Below, one piece after another: positions 1 through 7,177 of a stretch of DNA of 30,163 nt; position 1 is the first letter of the stretch, and every line of letters begins with the position of its first letter. A model generated the notes under the pieces. It worked only from the letters and a program-made list of their open reading frames with translations, had not been told where the DNA came from and ran no database searches. Source of the DNA: an uncultured Chitinophagaceae bacterium (GTDB taxonomy: Bacteria; Bacteroidota; Bacteroidia; Chitinophagales; Chitinophagaceae); assembly GCA_937919945.1 (NCBI GenBank), contig CALESY010000127.1, forward strand, positions 1-30,163. The letters run 5' to 3'. The position numbers and the translations under genes were made by a program.

Positions 1-1319
1 ACACCCGTACCTGTATTGAAGCTATTTTCCATATCAAACAAAAAAGGGCGTACATTATCGTAGGAAAATAATGAACCACACCATTCATTAACCTGCATTC
101 CTGCAATTAAAAAGCGAGTGTCTTCTACATTAGGTGCATCATGTGAATATAATGTTTGAAGCCCCCAAAAATAATCATAGGCAGATACCAAGCTACGTCC
201 TGCAGCATTGTAAACCGGTGTCATTGAATTAGCTGTATTATCTAGACCAGTTACCCACATATATCTTGGTTCTACATCAAATGGTACAGTTGTAGAACCC
301 GTAATAATACTTCTTGAATGGAAGTAATTACCTACAACATAAGCTGTACCAAAAGTAGGGTCTTCGTACATGGCAATGCCATACTCATCAGCCACACCAG
401 CATCGCCAACGCCCATACAAAAATGATCGTCTGCAACCGGGTTAGGGGTAATAGTCAGGTTTTGATCGAAAACTATGTTCATAGTGGCACTTTTAAACAC
501 ATCTGTTGACGTGATAGCATCTAATGAAACACCATTTACACTGCCCGTTACGTGAATATCTCCATTGCTCATTTCTGTAAGTCTCATAGCAATATCAAAA
601 TCACATGTTGCGCCTGTACTAGTGGTATAAGAAGTATTAATTAATGCAGTATTGAGAACTGAAAATGCACCGCCTGTATAGTCAACTCTTATCACAAACC
701 CTTTTTTATTACCGTAAGTAGAAAAACCGGGCGTGTTTGGTAAATCGGTATTATTATCCGTCCAATATCCACATATATAAATATCCCCGTTTGAATGGAG
801 AATACTATGTAGTGGGTATAAAGACTCGTTAGAGTTTGAAGGATAGATTGCAACAGGGTCCGCCTGTACAATACAGTCATTATCAACGGGTGTAATAAGA
901 ACTCTGTCATTAGCTGCATTAGGTCTTGCAAGTGCAGTAATAAAATATGTAGCTGCACTAGTATTTTTGTCACCTACTATATCAACCACTCTTTCGTCAA
1001 CATAGTTCGGGTCATCTAATATCTCCGAAGCATTTACAGAACCGTTTTGAGTTAAACTCAAACAATGAATAACATTGTTTCCTGCAGTTCCGCCATAGTC
1101 ATATACTGTCCCAGCAGTAATGGTCGCTTCTGGCTGACCTGGCGTGCCGAAAGCATCTGTAGATATTTCATTAGAATAAGCCTTCATGTCGTAGTCAAAA
1201 TCGTAAGAAACTACATGCGGAAATTGTGCATAACTGTAACTATTGATAAGTATACAGGCAAAGATTAAACACAAAGTATATTGCCTAAAAGTTCTGATTA
1301 TATAATTTATCAGTTGCAT
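1..1319 (-). CDS. Secreted protein, paralog of the neighbour at 1359-3452 (partial, C-terminus beyond the window edge)
   Basis: An uninterrupted minus-strand frame runs from an ATG at 1319 to the left edge (439 codons seen). It starts with a hydrophobic signal peptide (MQLINYIIRTFRQYTLCLIF...) ending near SYAQ. The mature part aligns along its whole visible length with the protein encoded at 1359-3452. Shared blocks include YDFD, DDPNY-DER, LYPLHSI, CGY-TDNNT-LP, YGNKK, DIAMRL, VTGSVNGV and NEWC. No catalytic motif is recognised. The spaced CGY/YGNKK/VTGSVNGV blocks look like beta-propeller-type repeats, which is inference. It starts only 39 bp after the neighbour's stop, so the two are probably co-transcribed with this gene second. 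A T9SS sorting domain like the neighbour's would be expected beyond the edge but cannot be seen. Confidence 0.85.
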   Translation of the reverse strand, partial: MQLINYIIRTFRQYTLCLIFACILINSYSYAQFPHVVSYDFDYDMKAYSNEISTDAFGTPGQPEATITAGTVYDYGGTAGNNVIHCLSLTQNGSVNASEILDDPNYVDERVVDIVGDKNTSAATYFITALARPNAANDRVLITPVDNDCIVQADPVAIYPSNSNESLYPLHSILHSNGDIYICGYWTDNNTDLPNTPGFSTYGNKKGFVIRVDYTGGAFSVLNTALINTSYTTSTGATCDFDIAMRLTEMSNGDIHVTGSVNGVSLDAITSTDVFKSATMNIVFDQNLTITPNPVADDHFCMGVGDAGVADEYGIAMYEDPTFGTAYVVGNYFHSRSIITGSTTVPFDVEPRYMWVTGLDNTANSMTPVYNAAGRSLVSAYDYFWGLQTLYSHDAPNVEDTRFLIAGMQVNEWCGSLFSYDNVRPFLFDMENSFNTGTG

Positions 1320-1358
1320 ATTTAGTTGTTTTTTTGATTTGAAAATTGAATGCTCTAA

Positions 1359-3452
1359 CTATGGGTTGATTAATAGTTTTTCAAATAGCACTGTTTCAGT
1401 ACTACTTATTATTTTAATCATATAAACACCTGGTGTAACATTGCCAATATTTATTCTTTTATTTATAAGTGAGGCTTTGCCGGTATATAGGTCTGATACT
1501 ACCTGTCCTAAAAGGTTTACCAACCGAACAGAAACATCTTTATTGACGTCAAACGATTTGGCAAAAGCTATTTCTATATCACCTTTGGTAGGATTGGGAT
1601 ATACCATAGTTTTATCACTTTGTATTAATGCCGAATTAATACCTGTTGTGAAATTTTTGTAATTACCAGAACCTGAGAATGCACATTGATCTTCAGGGTT
1701 ATAACTATAAGAACCAGTTATCATTGAACCGGTACCCACAAGTGGAGTTGGTGTATTCGAAAAACTTGCAAATACCGATAATGTGCAAGTAACAGCATTG
1801 CCTGTATGGTCGTTAGCATCTGCAGTTCTGTAATCCATGTTTGTACTAACACCACAAAATGGTGAGCCAGTTACAGTACTAGTGCTTGTTCCTAAAGCAC
1901 ATGCCGGCACGTCAAGATCACAGCCATCAGCACGGACATTTTTAAGATTAAGCAAGTTAGATGTCCCACCTTTCCATCTTGGTACAGAGAGAATTACATC
2001 GTCATTTGGACTATTACTTGCTCTAGCAGCAAAAGTTGGATTCCATGCGTTGTGGTTTAAGACATTATCTAGTAAGTGGTAGCTATTGTTTAAAGTATTA
2101 GTTCCAGTACCAACTTGTGAGTTATAAGTTGTCCAACCGTAATTTGTAAAAGAAATGTTGCCAGTACTCGTAAAATTATAATCCAAGCCAACATCCCATA
2201 AAAATGGTCTGTAATCACTGTAAGAAAAACCACCACCGCCACTACACCATTCGTTTATTTCTAATCCAGCAATAACAGACCTTATACCGCCGGTATGAGT
2301 ATTAGATGAGCATGAAGTTAAAGTTTGTAAAGCCCAAGCATAATCATATCCTTGAAACAAAATTCTGCTATCACCAGAATTAGTATGTACCATACTGGAA
2401 TTGACCCATGTAACGGTAAGAAATGCTGGAATAATATCGAAAGATGAACCTGACCCACCACTGCCAGAAAAATAAAAAGTATTACCAACTATATAGCTAC
2501 CATTAGTCCCATCTTCTATCAAGCCTGTACCATATTCAAAAGAAGGATAATGGGTTTGGTTATCAAAACCTATATGATCTTCACTCACGAAGTTTAGATT
2601 GTTATCAACTACCAAATTCATTAATGCACTATAGAAATAATTTGCACTATTTTGCCAAGCAACACCATTTACACTTCCTGTAACAAATATGTCCCCACTC
2701 GCCATTGGCACTAAACGCATAGCAATATCATAATCATTCGTTGCGCCTGTAGATGTTACATATTGAGTTTCGTACGTTTTGAAATTTATTACAGTACCTC
2801 CTACAGGGTCAAACTCTAATATAAAGGCTTTTTTATTGCCATAGTTTGTGAAATCAGGGTTGAAGGGTAAGCCTGTATTGTTATCTGTGTAATAACCACA
2901 TACATAAAGATGCTGAGTACTTGATAAATAAATTGAGTGTAATGGATATAATCCATCAGAACCACCTGTAGGTTGTACCATTTGTACATTTCTTAACAAC
3001 ACGCCAGTCTTATCAACTGATAGAATCAATATGCCATCTTGGTTACCCGCAGATGGTCTTGCTGATGCTGTAATGTAGTATTCTGCACTGCTTGTTGCAC
3101 CATTACAGACAACATCTACCGTGCGTTCATCTTCATAATTAGGATCGTCATAGTAAGTTGAAGAAAGAATAATCCCATCATCTTGTAGGTTAAGAAAGTG
3201 AATTGCATGATCTGTGGTGCTGTTATAGTTGTAGATAGTGCCTGCCATTACCGATTCCTCTGCTGTTGCTCCGTCACTTGCAATTTCAGTAGAATAGTTC
3301 TTTACGTCATCGTCAAAATCGTAAATAGTAGTTTCCGTTTGTGAAAATCCAATAAATGGCAATCCAAGGCAAATTGTCAGTGTGCAGCAAATAATCGCTG
3401 AATGCAGACAGCAAAATAGCCCTGCAGATCGGGAAGAGAGTTGGTTTCTCAT
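1359..3452 (-). CDS. Secreted protein with type A T9SS C-terminal sorting domain
   Basis: This encodes 697 aa if translation starts at ATG 3452, chosen because a signal peptide follows directly (MRNQLSSRSAGLF..., cleavage near GFSQ). The open frame extends 35 codons upstream to 3557 without signal-like character. The last ~80 residues form a type A T9SS sorting domain: MVYPNPTKGDIEIAF, then VRLVNLLGQVV, then NVTPGVYMIKI and a terminal EKLLINP. This predicts export to the periplasm by Sec and then surface anchoring or release by the type IX system. The ~550-residue central part has no recognised enzyme motif and resembles beta-propeller or adhesin-like sequence (inference). The gene is first of a tandem paralog pair and is divergent from a response regulator gene 241 bp away. 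No T9SS machinery gene lies in the window. Confidence 0.92.
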   Translation of the reverse strand: MRNQLSSRSAGLFCCLHSAIICCTLTICLGLPFIGFSQTETTIYDFDDDVKNYSTEIASDGATAEESVMAGTIYNYNSTTDHAIHFLNLQDDGIILSSTYYDDPNYEDERTVDVVCNGATSSAEYYITASARPSAGNQDGILILSVDKTGVLLRNVQMVQPTGGSDGLYPLHSIYLSSTQHLYVCGYYTDNNTGLPFNPDFTNYGNKKAFILEFDPVGGTVINFKTYETQYVTSTGATNDYDIAMRLVPMASGDIFVTGSVNGVAWQNSANYFYSALMNLVVDNNLNFVSEDHIGFDNQTHYPSFEYGTGLIEDGTNGSYIVGNTFYFSGSGGSGSSFDIIPAFLTVTWVNSSMVHTNSGDSRILFQGYDYAWALQTLTSCSSNTHTGGIRSVIAGLEINEWCSGGGGFSYSDYRPFLWDVGLDYNFTSTGNISFTNYGWTTYNSQVGTGTNTLNNSYHLLDNVLNHNAWNPTFAARASNSPNDDVILSVPRWKGGTSNLLNLKNVRADGCDLDVPACALGTSTSTVTGSPFCGVSTNMDYRTADANDHTGNAVTCTLSVFASFSNTPTPLVGTGSMITGSYSYNPEDQCAFSGSGNYKNFTTGINSALIQSDKTMVYPNPTKGDIEIAFAKSFDVNKDVSVRLVNLLGQVVSDLYTGKASLINKRINIGNVTPGVYMIKIISSTETVLFEKLLINP

Positions 3453-3618
3453 ACACTTTATGGTTTTAATTTTGTGAAAATGTAAAAAATAGACAGACTG
3501 GAATCCTAATAACTTATTGTAAGTAACATATCCTCTTGTTACACAAAATTGCGACAACTATGTTTTAGAATTGTTAAACAGACAATGTATTTCTACCATC
3601 ATAACGATGGAATTTCTG

Positions 3619-3668
3619 CCATTCATACAATGGTAATTATACCATTGTATGAATGGTATAATTACCAT
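3619..3668. promoter_or_regulatory. Two overlapping, mutually exclusive perfect palindromes
   Basis: Palindrome A pairs 3619-3635 (ccattcatacaatggta) with 3640-3656, perfect over 17 bp with a 4-nt spacer. Palindrome B pairs 3630-3645 (atggtaattataccat) with 3653-3668, perfect over 16 bp with a 7-nt spacer. The two share sequence, so as hairpins only one could form at a time; as DNA they form a tandem set of dyad half-sites. They lie in the divergent region between the secreted-protein gene (minus) and the response regulator (plus), and overlap a candidate promoter for the latter. A dimeric-regulator operator or an attenuator-like RNA switch is possible. The sequence alone does not decide. Confidence 0.8.
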
Positions 3669-3675
3669 ACATTTA
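3645..3675 (+). promoter_or_regulatory. Candidate Bacteroidota-type promoter for the response regulator
   Basis: A TTG at 3645-3647 and TACATTTA at 3668-3675 (7 of 8 to the TAnnTTTG -7 consensus) are spaced 20 nt apart, as in Bacteroidota promoters. The -7 box ends 18 nt before the GTG start at 3694. The -33 triplet lies inside the overlapping palindromes, so a protein bound there could block or recruit polymerase. The match is imperfect and this is a prediction. Confidence 0.35.
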
Positions 3676-3693
3676 ATAGACAATACTTGCCCT

Positions 3694-4323
3694 GTGAAAA
3701 ACAAAGAACTTATCTGTATAGCCATTGCAGAAGATCATCAACTTGTTTCAGATGGATTGCGTTTTATTCTTAATCATAAGCCTCACTATCAGGTACAAAT
3801 TCTCGCATCAAATGGCAAAGTATTACTAGAGCAGATGGCTTTAACTGAGCATATACCTCACGTTTGCCTCTTAGATGTTCGGATGCCGGAGATGAATGGT
3901 ATTGAAACCCTTGCTCTGTTAAAAGAAAAATACCCGCAAACAAAGGTTCTCATGTTATCTCAGCACCATCATGAACACGTTATCATTAACTCATTAAAGC
4001 GTGGGGCAAGTGGTTATCTGCTAAAAGACGCAACCCCGACAGAATTATATGAAGCAATTGATACAGTTTATTCAGGGAATCACTATTTCAAAAACCTGTT
4101 ACCTGATTATTACAAGAAAGTTGATACAGTACCTAAACTAAGTGAAGTAGAGTATAAACTAATACGTCTAATTTGTGAAGACTTGGCAGATAAAGAGATA
4201 TCGGAAAAAATGAGTACTTCACTACGAAATGTTCATGCATATAAAGAGAAATTATTTGAGAAACTACACGTACATAGTAAAGTAGGAGTGGTAATATATG
4301 CTATGCAGAATGGCTTAATTTAA
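3694..4323 (+). CDS. LuxR/NarL-type response regulator (orphan)
   Basis: This encodes about 209 aa from GTG 3694. An ATG at 3649 gives 15 more residues but lies inside the palindrome and adds nothing typical of the family. The N-terminal receiver domain carries the acidic pair ED in IAIAEDHQL, the phospho-acceptor Asp in CLLDVRMPEMNG (Asp61 from the GTG), a conserved Ser in VLMLSQHH, and the Lys in GYLLKDATP. The C-terminal ~65 residues (LSEVEYKLIRLICEDLADKE...) match a somewhat degenerate LuxR helix-turn-helix. It should be a phosphorylation-controlled DNA-binding regulator. No histidine kinase is encoded nearby, so its partner is elsewhere. Its position divergent from the secreted-protein pair suggests it may control those genes and itself (inference). 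Confidence 0.93.
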   Translation: MKNKELICIAIAEDHQLVSDGLRFILNHKPHYQVQILASNGKVLLEQMALTEHIPHVCLLDVRMPEMNGIETLALLKEKYPQTKVLMLSQHHHEHVIINSLKRGASGYLLKDATPTELYEAIDTVYSGNHYFKNLLPDYYKKVDTVPKLSEVEYKLIRLICEDLADKEISEKMSTSLRNVHAYKEKLFEKLHVHSKVGVVIYAMQNGLI

Positions 4324-4398
4324 TCATCGTGTTTTCACGCTTCTTTATTTGTATAAAAAACGATTGCGGATTTGTTTGCCAATGACAATCTTTAATCC

Positions 4399-4668
4399 AT
4401 GAACGTTATTTGTTTGGAAGAAGAAGCGTTTTACAACTTAATTGACTGCGTTGTAGAACGCATGAATGCAGGTACAACCAAAGTGCCTGATAAATGGATT
4501 TCAGGGGATGAGGCGATGGCTATGCTGCGTATCAGCAGTAAAACCACTTTGCAGAAATTACGCGATGAAGGGAAAATCAGGTTTTCACACCCTGAAAAAA
4601 AGCACATCCTCTATGACAGAGATTCAATCAATGAATATTTAGAAAAACATGCTAAAGAAACTTTTTAA
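4399..4668 (+). CDS. Excisionase-like helix-turn-helix protein
   Basis: This 89-aa protein has the layout of Bacteroidota helix-turn-helix/excisionase-type proteins. A short leading helix is followed by KWISGDEAMAMLRISSKTTLQKLRDEGKI, a winged-helix MerR/Xis-type DNA-binding motif, and a wing ending in LYDRDSINEYLEKH. Such proteins commonly sit beside tyrosine recombinases on mobile elements, where they act as recombination directionality factors or regulators (family knowledge). Here a recombinase gene lies about 280 bp downstream in the opposite direction. The next gene starts 2 nt after this stop, so the two form a small operon. Its exact role, excision factor or transcription regulator, cannot be decided from sequence. 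Confidence 0.85.
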   Translation: MNVICLEEEAFYNLIDCVVERMNAGTTKVPDKWISGDEAMAMLRISSKTTLQKLRDEGKIRFSHPEKKHILYDRDSINEYLEKHAKETF

Positions 4669-4670
4669 CA

Positions 4671-4901
4671 ATGGATGAACAGACATATATTAAACGCTTT
4701 AATCAGGGCTACCAGCTTGCTAAACATGAGCCAGCATTATTCGCTCAAATCACCAAGGGCAATGAAGACAAGCAAGGTATCATTGCTATGAAAGAGGGAG
4801 CCAAGCAGGCTGAACGAGAGCAGTTCAGGGAACGCCTGCAAAGCGTTTATTTGAAAAACGCCAAACAGAAAGATAAGAACAAAGGCAAAGACCTTGATTG
4901 A
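4671..4901 (+). CDS. Small charged protein of unknown function, paired with the HTH gene
   Basis: This 76-aa protein (MDEQTYIKRFNQGYQLAKHE... ending KNKGKDLD) is not recognised with confidence. It is hydrophilic and rich in Lys, Glu and Gln, probably mostly helical with coiled-coil character in residues 40-70, and has no signal peptide or membrane segment. It starts 2 nt after the stop of the excisionase-like gene, which indicates co-expression. Similar small genes following HTH genes are common in Bacteroidota mobile regions. A role as accessory recombination factor or as one half of a toxin-antitoxin-like pair are both only guesses. Confidence 0.75.
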   Translation: MDEQTYIKRFNQGYQLAKHEPALFAQITKGNEDKQGIIAMKEGAKQAEREQFRERLQSVYLKNAKQKDKNKGKDLD

Positions 4902-4915
4902 TATATAGTCAGTAT

Positions 4916-4947
4916 TACGCTCGCAGACAATCATATCTGCAAGCGTA
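4916..4947. terminator. Hairpin terminator between convergent genes
   Basis: An inverted repeat pairs 4916-4927 (tacgctcgcaga) with 4936-4947 (tctgcaagcgta). The stem is 11 pairs with one C/A mismatch and an 8-nt loop, followed by a T-rich run on the plus strand. It sits between the stops of the 76-aa gene (plus) and the recombinase (minus), so it could terminate both. Confidence 0.6.
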
Positions 4948-4951
4948 TCTT

Positions 4952-6186
4952 TTATACTCCCTTGAATACCGTTGATACTTGTATCTGATAAGGAGTGGTG
5001 ATAACAGGATTAATCCGTTTTTTCGCTTTTTCCATTATCAGGTTAGCCGCATTATTGACCTCATTTAATACCGGGTCGTAGCATAAACGGGCATAGATTT
5101 CAGTAGATGCCTGACTTTTGTGGTTCAATGCCTTGCCTATGATTGTCAAGCTGGCATTACCGATAGCCATATAGCTCCCTAGTGTTCGCCGTAAATCATG
5201 GATCCTGAAATCATACACTCCCATACGCTTCTTGATACGCGCAAAAGATTTTTTCGGGTCAACCAGATGTCCCTCTTTACCATCCCCCGGAAAGACATAT
5301 TGAGAAGGGGCAACGGATAGTTTATTCTGTTCTGACCGTCGCTTCAGAATGTCAATGGCAGCATGGGATAATGCATGGATATTGACATCTCCGTTTTTTG
5401 TGTCTGTTTCAGGCAGGCGCCAGCGTTTCAGGTCAAAGCATATATATCCGTATACTTCATACGCAGCAAGGTTGTTTTTCTGGCACCAATAAAAAGGCAA
5501 AGCATGAAAAAATCCTGATAGATTTGTTCTTCTTCCTTTAAAGCTTCAAAAAATAATCGCAGTTCTTCACTGTTTAAAAACCTGTCCCTACTGACTGTTT
5601 TAAATCGCCTGATACCGGTACAAGGGTTTGCGCCTTTGTAGTATTCCTCATGGATTCCAAAATTAAAGATAGCTCCCGCCATATCGATAATACGGTTGGC
5701 TTGCGTATACTTTTTAGCCTCTCCCAATTTTCGATGAATTTCCTTCATCTTTTGTTTGGTAATATCGCTCAATTTCAAATGGCCGATTTGGGGTGTAAGA
5801 TGATAGTCTATGGCATCTTTATTTTCTTTGGGTCGTTTTGTTCTCACTAAAGCATGTTCAGTATAGTATTTTTCAAATAGCTCATTAAATGTAAGCTCTC
5901 CGCGTTTCTCTCTTTTAATTGAATTAGGATTTGTACCACTAATAATCTGGCTGTTAAGGTATATGGCTTGCTTTCTGGCAGCTTCAATAGAAATATCGGT
6001 CAGCCGCCCGATTTTGATACGCAGATTCTTATACTGTATACGCCTGTAAAACATAAAAGTCTTAACACCGCCCGGGTTGATCCGCAGGATAAGGCTAGGG
6101 GTCTTTGTGTCCCGTACCTCGTATTGGGTATCGGTAAAGGGTAGGGCTTCTAAGGCTGATTTTGTAAAATTGAAAACAGTAAGCAT
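4952..6186 (-). pseudogene. Tyrosine recombinase/integrase, split by a frameshift
   Basis: Two overlapping minus-strand frames together make one phage/transposon-type tyrosine recombinase of about 415 aa. The upstream frame (from ATG 6186, with a possible ATG at 6216, to a TGA at 5428) carries an N-terminal arm-binding-like domain (YEVRDTKTPSLILRINPGG...), a SAM-like core-binding domain (LTFNELFEKYYTEH...) and the first catalytic Arg in FIGARKTTLLRM. The downstream frame (to 4952) carries HDLRR, the second His in LNHKS and the nucleophile Tyr in STEIYARL. The frame switches inside an AT dinucleotide run at 5440-5447. Removing one AT unit joins KYTDI to CFDLKRWRLPETDTKNGD, the usual family pattern. 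All catalytic residues survive, so the lesion looks recent. A sequencing slip or a reversible repeat-length change is also possible. Confidence 0.88.
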
Positions 6187-6195
6187 GGGAACCTT

Positions 6196-6220
6196 TAGGG
6201 GGCAATTAGGGGACAATCTG
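6196..6220. repeat. Putative integrase arm-type repeat, left copy
   Basis: This 25-bp sequence is built from two near-copies of AGGGGACAAT and ends in ctg. It recurs at 6424-6448 in the same orientation with only two differences. It sits 10 bp upstream of the recombinase start and on one side of the tRNA-Thr half-gene, which fits integrase arm-type binding sites (inference). Confidence 0.6.
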
Positions 6221-6334
6221 CGTTAAAATCCGTACATAAACACAGATGACGACCTTGACTGATTCGCCCTTTACTTGCTGAAAATAAATGATTTTCGTAT
6301 CAGGAAATACGAGCATTAAAACTGCTTGGAAAAA

Positions 6335-6379
6335 TTCGTAATGATGGGGTCGCAGGTTCGAATCCTGTTATCGGCACCA
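6335..6379 (+). other. 3' half of tRNA-Thr(CGT): probable attachment-site core
   Basis: The segment starts with an anticodon loop ttCGTaa (anticodon 6337-6339, Thr). It continues with the 3' anticodon strand, a 5-nt variable loop, a T arm (gcagg / ttcgaat / cctgt at 6352-6368), the 3' acceptor strand tatcggc, discriminator A and an encoded CCA at 6377-6379. The matching 5' half is absent: no gccgata acceptor strand and no catca anticodon strand lie upstream. It is therefore a truncated tRNA gene. This is the usual footprint of a tyrosine-recombinase element integrated into a tRNA 3' end, and the recombinase gene starts about 150 bp away. The intact tRNA gene should be at the other element end, outside this window. 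Confidence 0.75.
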
Positions 6380-6423
6380 TTTTTCAAGCACTTATATTGC
6401 ATCATCATTTATTCAGTATGTTC

Positions 6424-6448
6424 TAGGGGACAATTAGGGGATAATCTG
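6424..6448. repeat. Putative integrase arm-type repeat, right copy
   Basis: This is the second copy of the 25-bp repeat at 6196-6220, in the same orientation with two mismatches, again made of two AGGGGAyAAT-like units. It lies 45 bp beyond the encoded CCA of the tRNA half. Finding arm-like repeats on both sides of the core is more like an attP site than a simple integrated junction. Confidence 0.6.
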
Positions 6449-6679
6449 GATATACAAACAATAAACAGCCGTTTCATGTTAGCTGTAAATTACCTTGTTG
6501 TATATCTAATTAGTAGGATCTTTTCCTTTGTAATTTATATCTGGTCCCATACGAATCTTATCATCTACAGCATTTTTCAAGCCTTTATTATCAATTCCTT
6601 TTATTTTTTTCTGTAAGCAATTACGGGATCGAAATATACCAGCTATAAATACATTTATATTTTATTGTGGTTCATTTTC
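6449..6679. other. AT-rich gene-free stretch
   Basis: Together with 6221-6334 this makes up the gap between the recombinase and the dnaE2 remnant. Apart from the tRNA half and its flanking repeats, no convincing coding frame, hairpin terminator or further repeat is seen. A 96-codon frame starting inside the tRNA half has no protein-like features. This DNA probably marks the edge of the mobile element. Confidence 0.5.
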
Positions 6680-7114
6680 TACCTTAAAGCACACCCTGTC
6701 GGGTTTGTCCGCGAAAAGCTGACATAGATTAATATCCTGACCACGCAAGGGTTGAATGAATATGAAGATGGGCAATGGGTTAAAGTATTCGGTCTTGTGT
6801 TAGTAAGGCAGCGCCCGGGCAGAGCAGCCGGAGTTTGCTTAATCACCATTGAGTATGAAACAGGATTTGCCAATCTTGTGGTATGGGCAAGCCTCTTTGA
6901 AACCTATCGCAAGGAAATACTGCGTGCTACATTCCTAATGGTTGAAGGCAAGCTAAAGCGTGAAGGTGAGGTAACGCATGTAATCGTGAACAAGTGCCAT
7001 GATATGTCGAGGATGCTAAAGCAGCTTAGCGAGGAGGATAATCACAGGCAGTTGCAGACACTTTCGGCAGCAGACAACACCAACGACGGCAGAATAACTA
7101 AAACTATTTATTGA
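6680..7114 (+). pseudogene. dnaE2: Tail of error-prone DNA polymerase III alpha (dnaE2), decayed
   Basis: The translation reads LKAHPVGFVREKLT, an in-frame TAG at 6725, then INILTTQGLNEYEDGQWVKVFGLVLVRQRPG, ETGFANLVVW and VEGKLKREGEVTHVI. These are hallmarks of the C-terminal OB-fold region of DnaE2, the mutasome polymerase usually found with imuA and imuB. Only about 140 of the usual ~1,000 residues remain: the polymerase and PHP domains are missing and homology stops near 6680. The stop replaces a position that would most simply be CAG (Gln). This is therefore a remnant, not a functional gene. Its position just beyond the tRNA-Thr half suggests the integration event or a later deletion removed the rest. 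A shortened product from the TTG at 6752 is possible but would have no catalytic domain. Confidence 0.85.
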
Positions 7115-7161
7115 TAGGGAATATCGATGTAGTGATTTACGCCCCGCCTCATATTCTGTCC

Positions 7162-7169
7162 TATTTTTG
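7162..7169 (+). promoter_or_regulatory. -7 box (TATTTTTG) for the DsbA-family gene
   Basis: TATTTTTG matches the Bacteroidota -7 consensus TAnnTTTG exactly and ends 8 nt before the ATG at 7178. Transcription would begin almost at the start codon, giving a nearly leaderless mRNA. No good TTTG -33 element is seen at the usual distance. Confidence 0.4.
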
Positions 7170-7177
7170 TACTGATA

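Noticed and set aside
692..973. 93-codon minus-strand frame at the left edge
   Set aside because: It is out of frame with the long open frame at 1-1319, which matches the neighbouring paralog along its length.
6335..6379. Intact tRNA gene
   Set aside because: The 5' acceptor, D arm and 5' anticodon strand are absent upstream, so only the 3' half is present.
6326..6616. 96-codon plus-strand frame
   Set aside because: It begins beside the tRNA-Thr half, runs through the att repeat and AT-rich DNA, and has no protein-family character.
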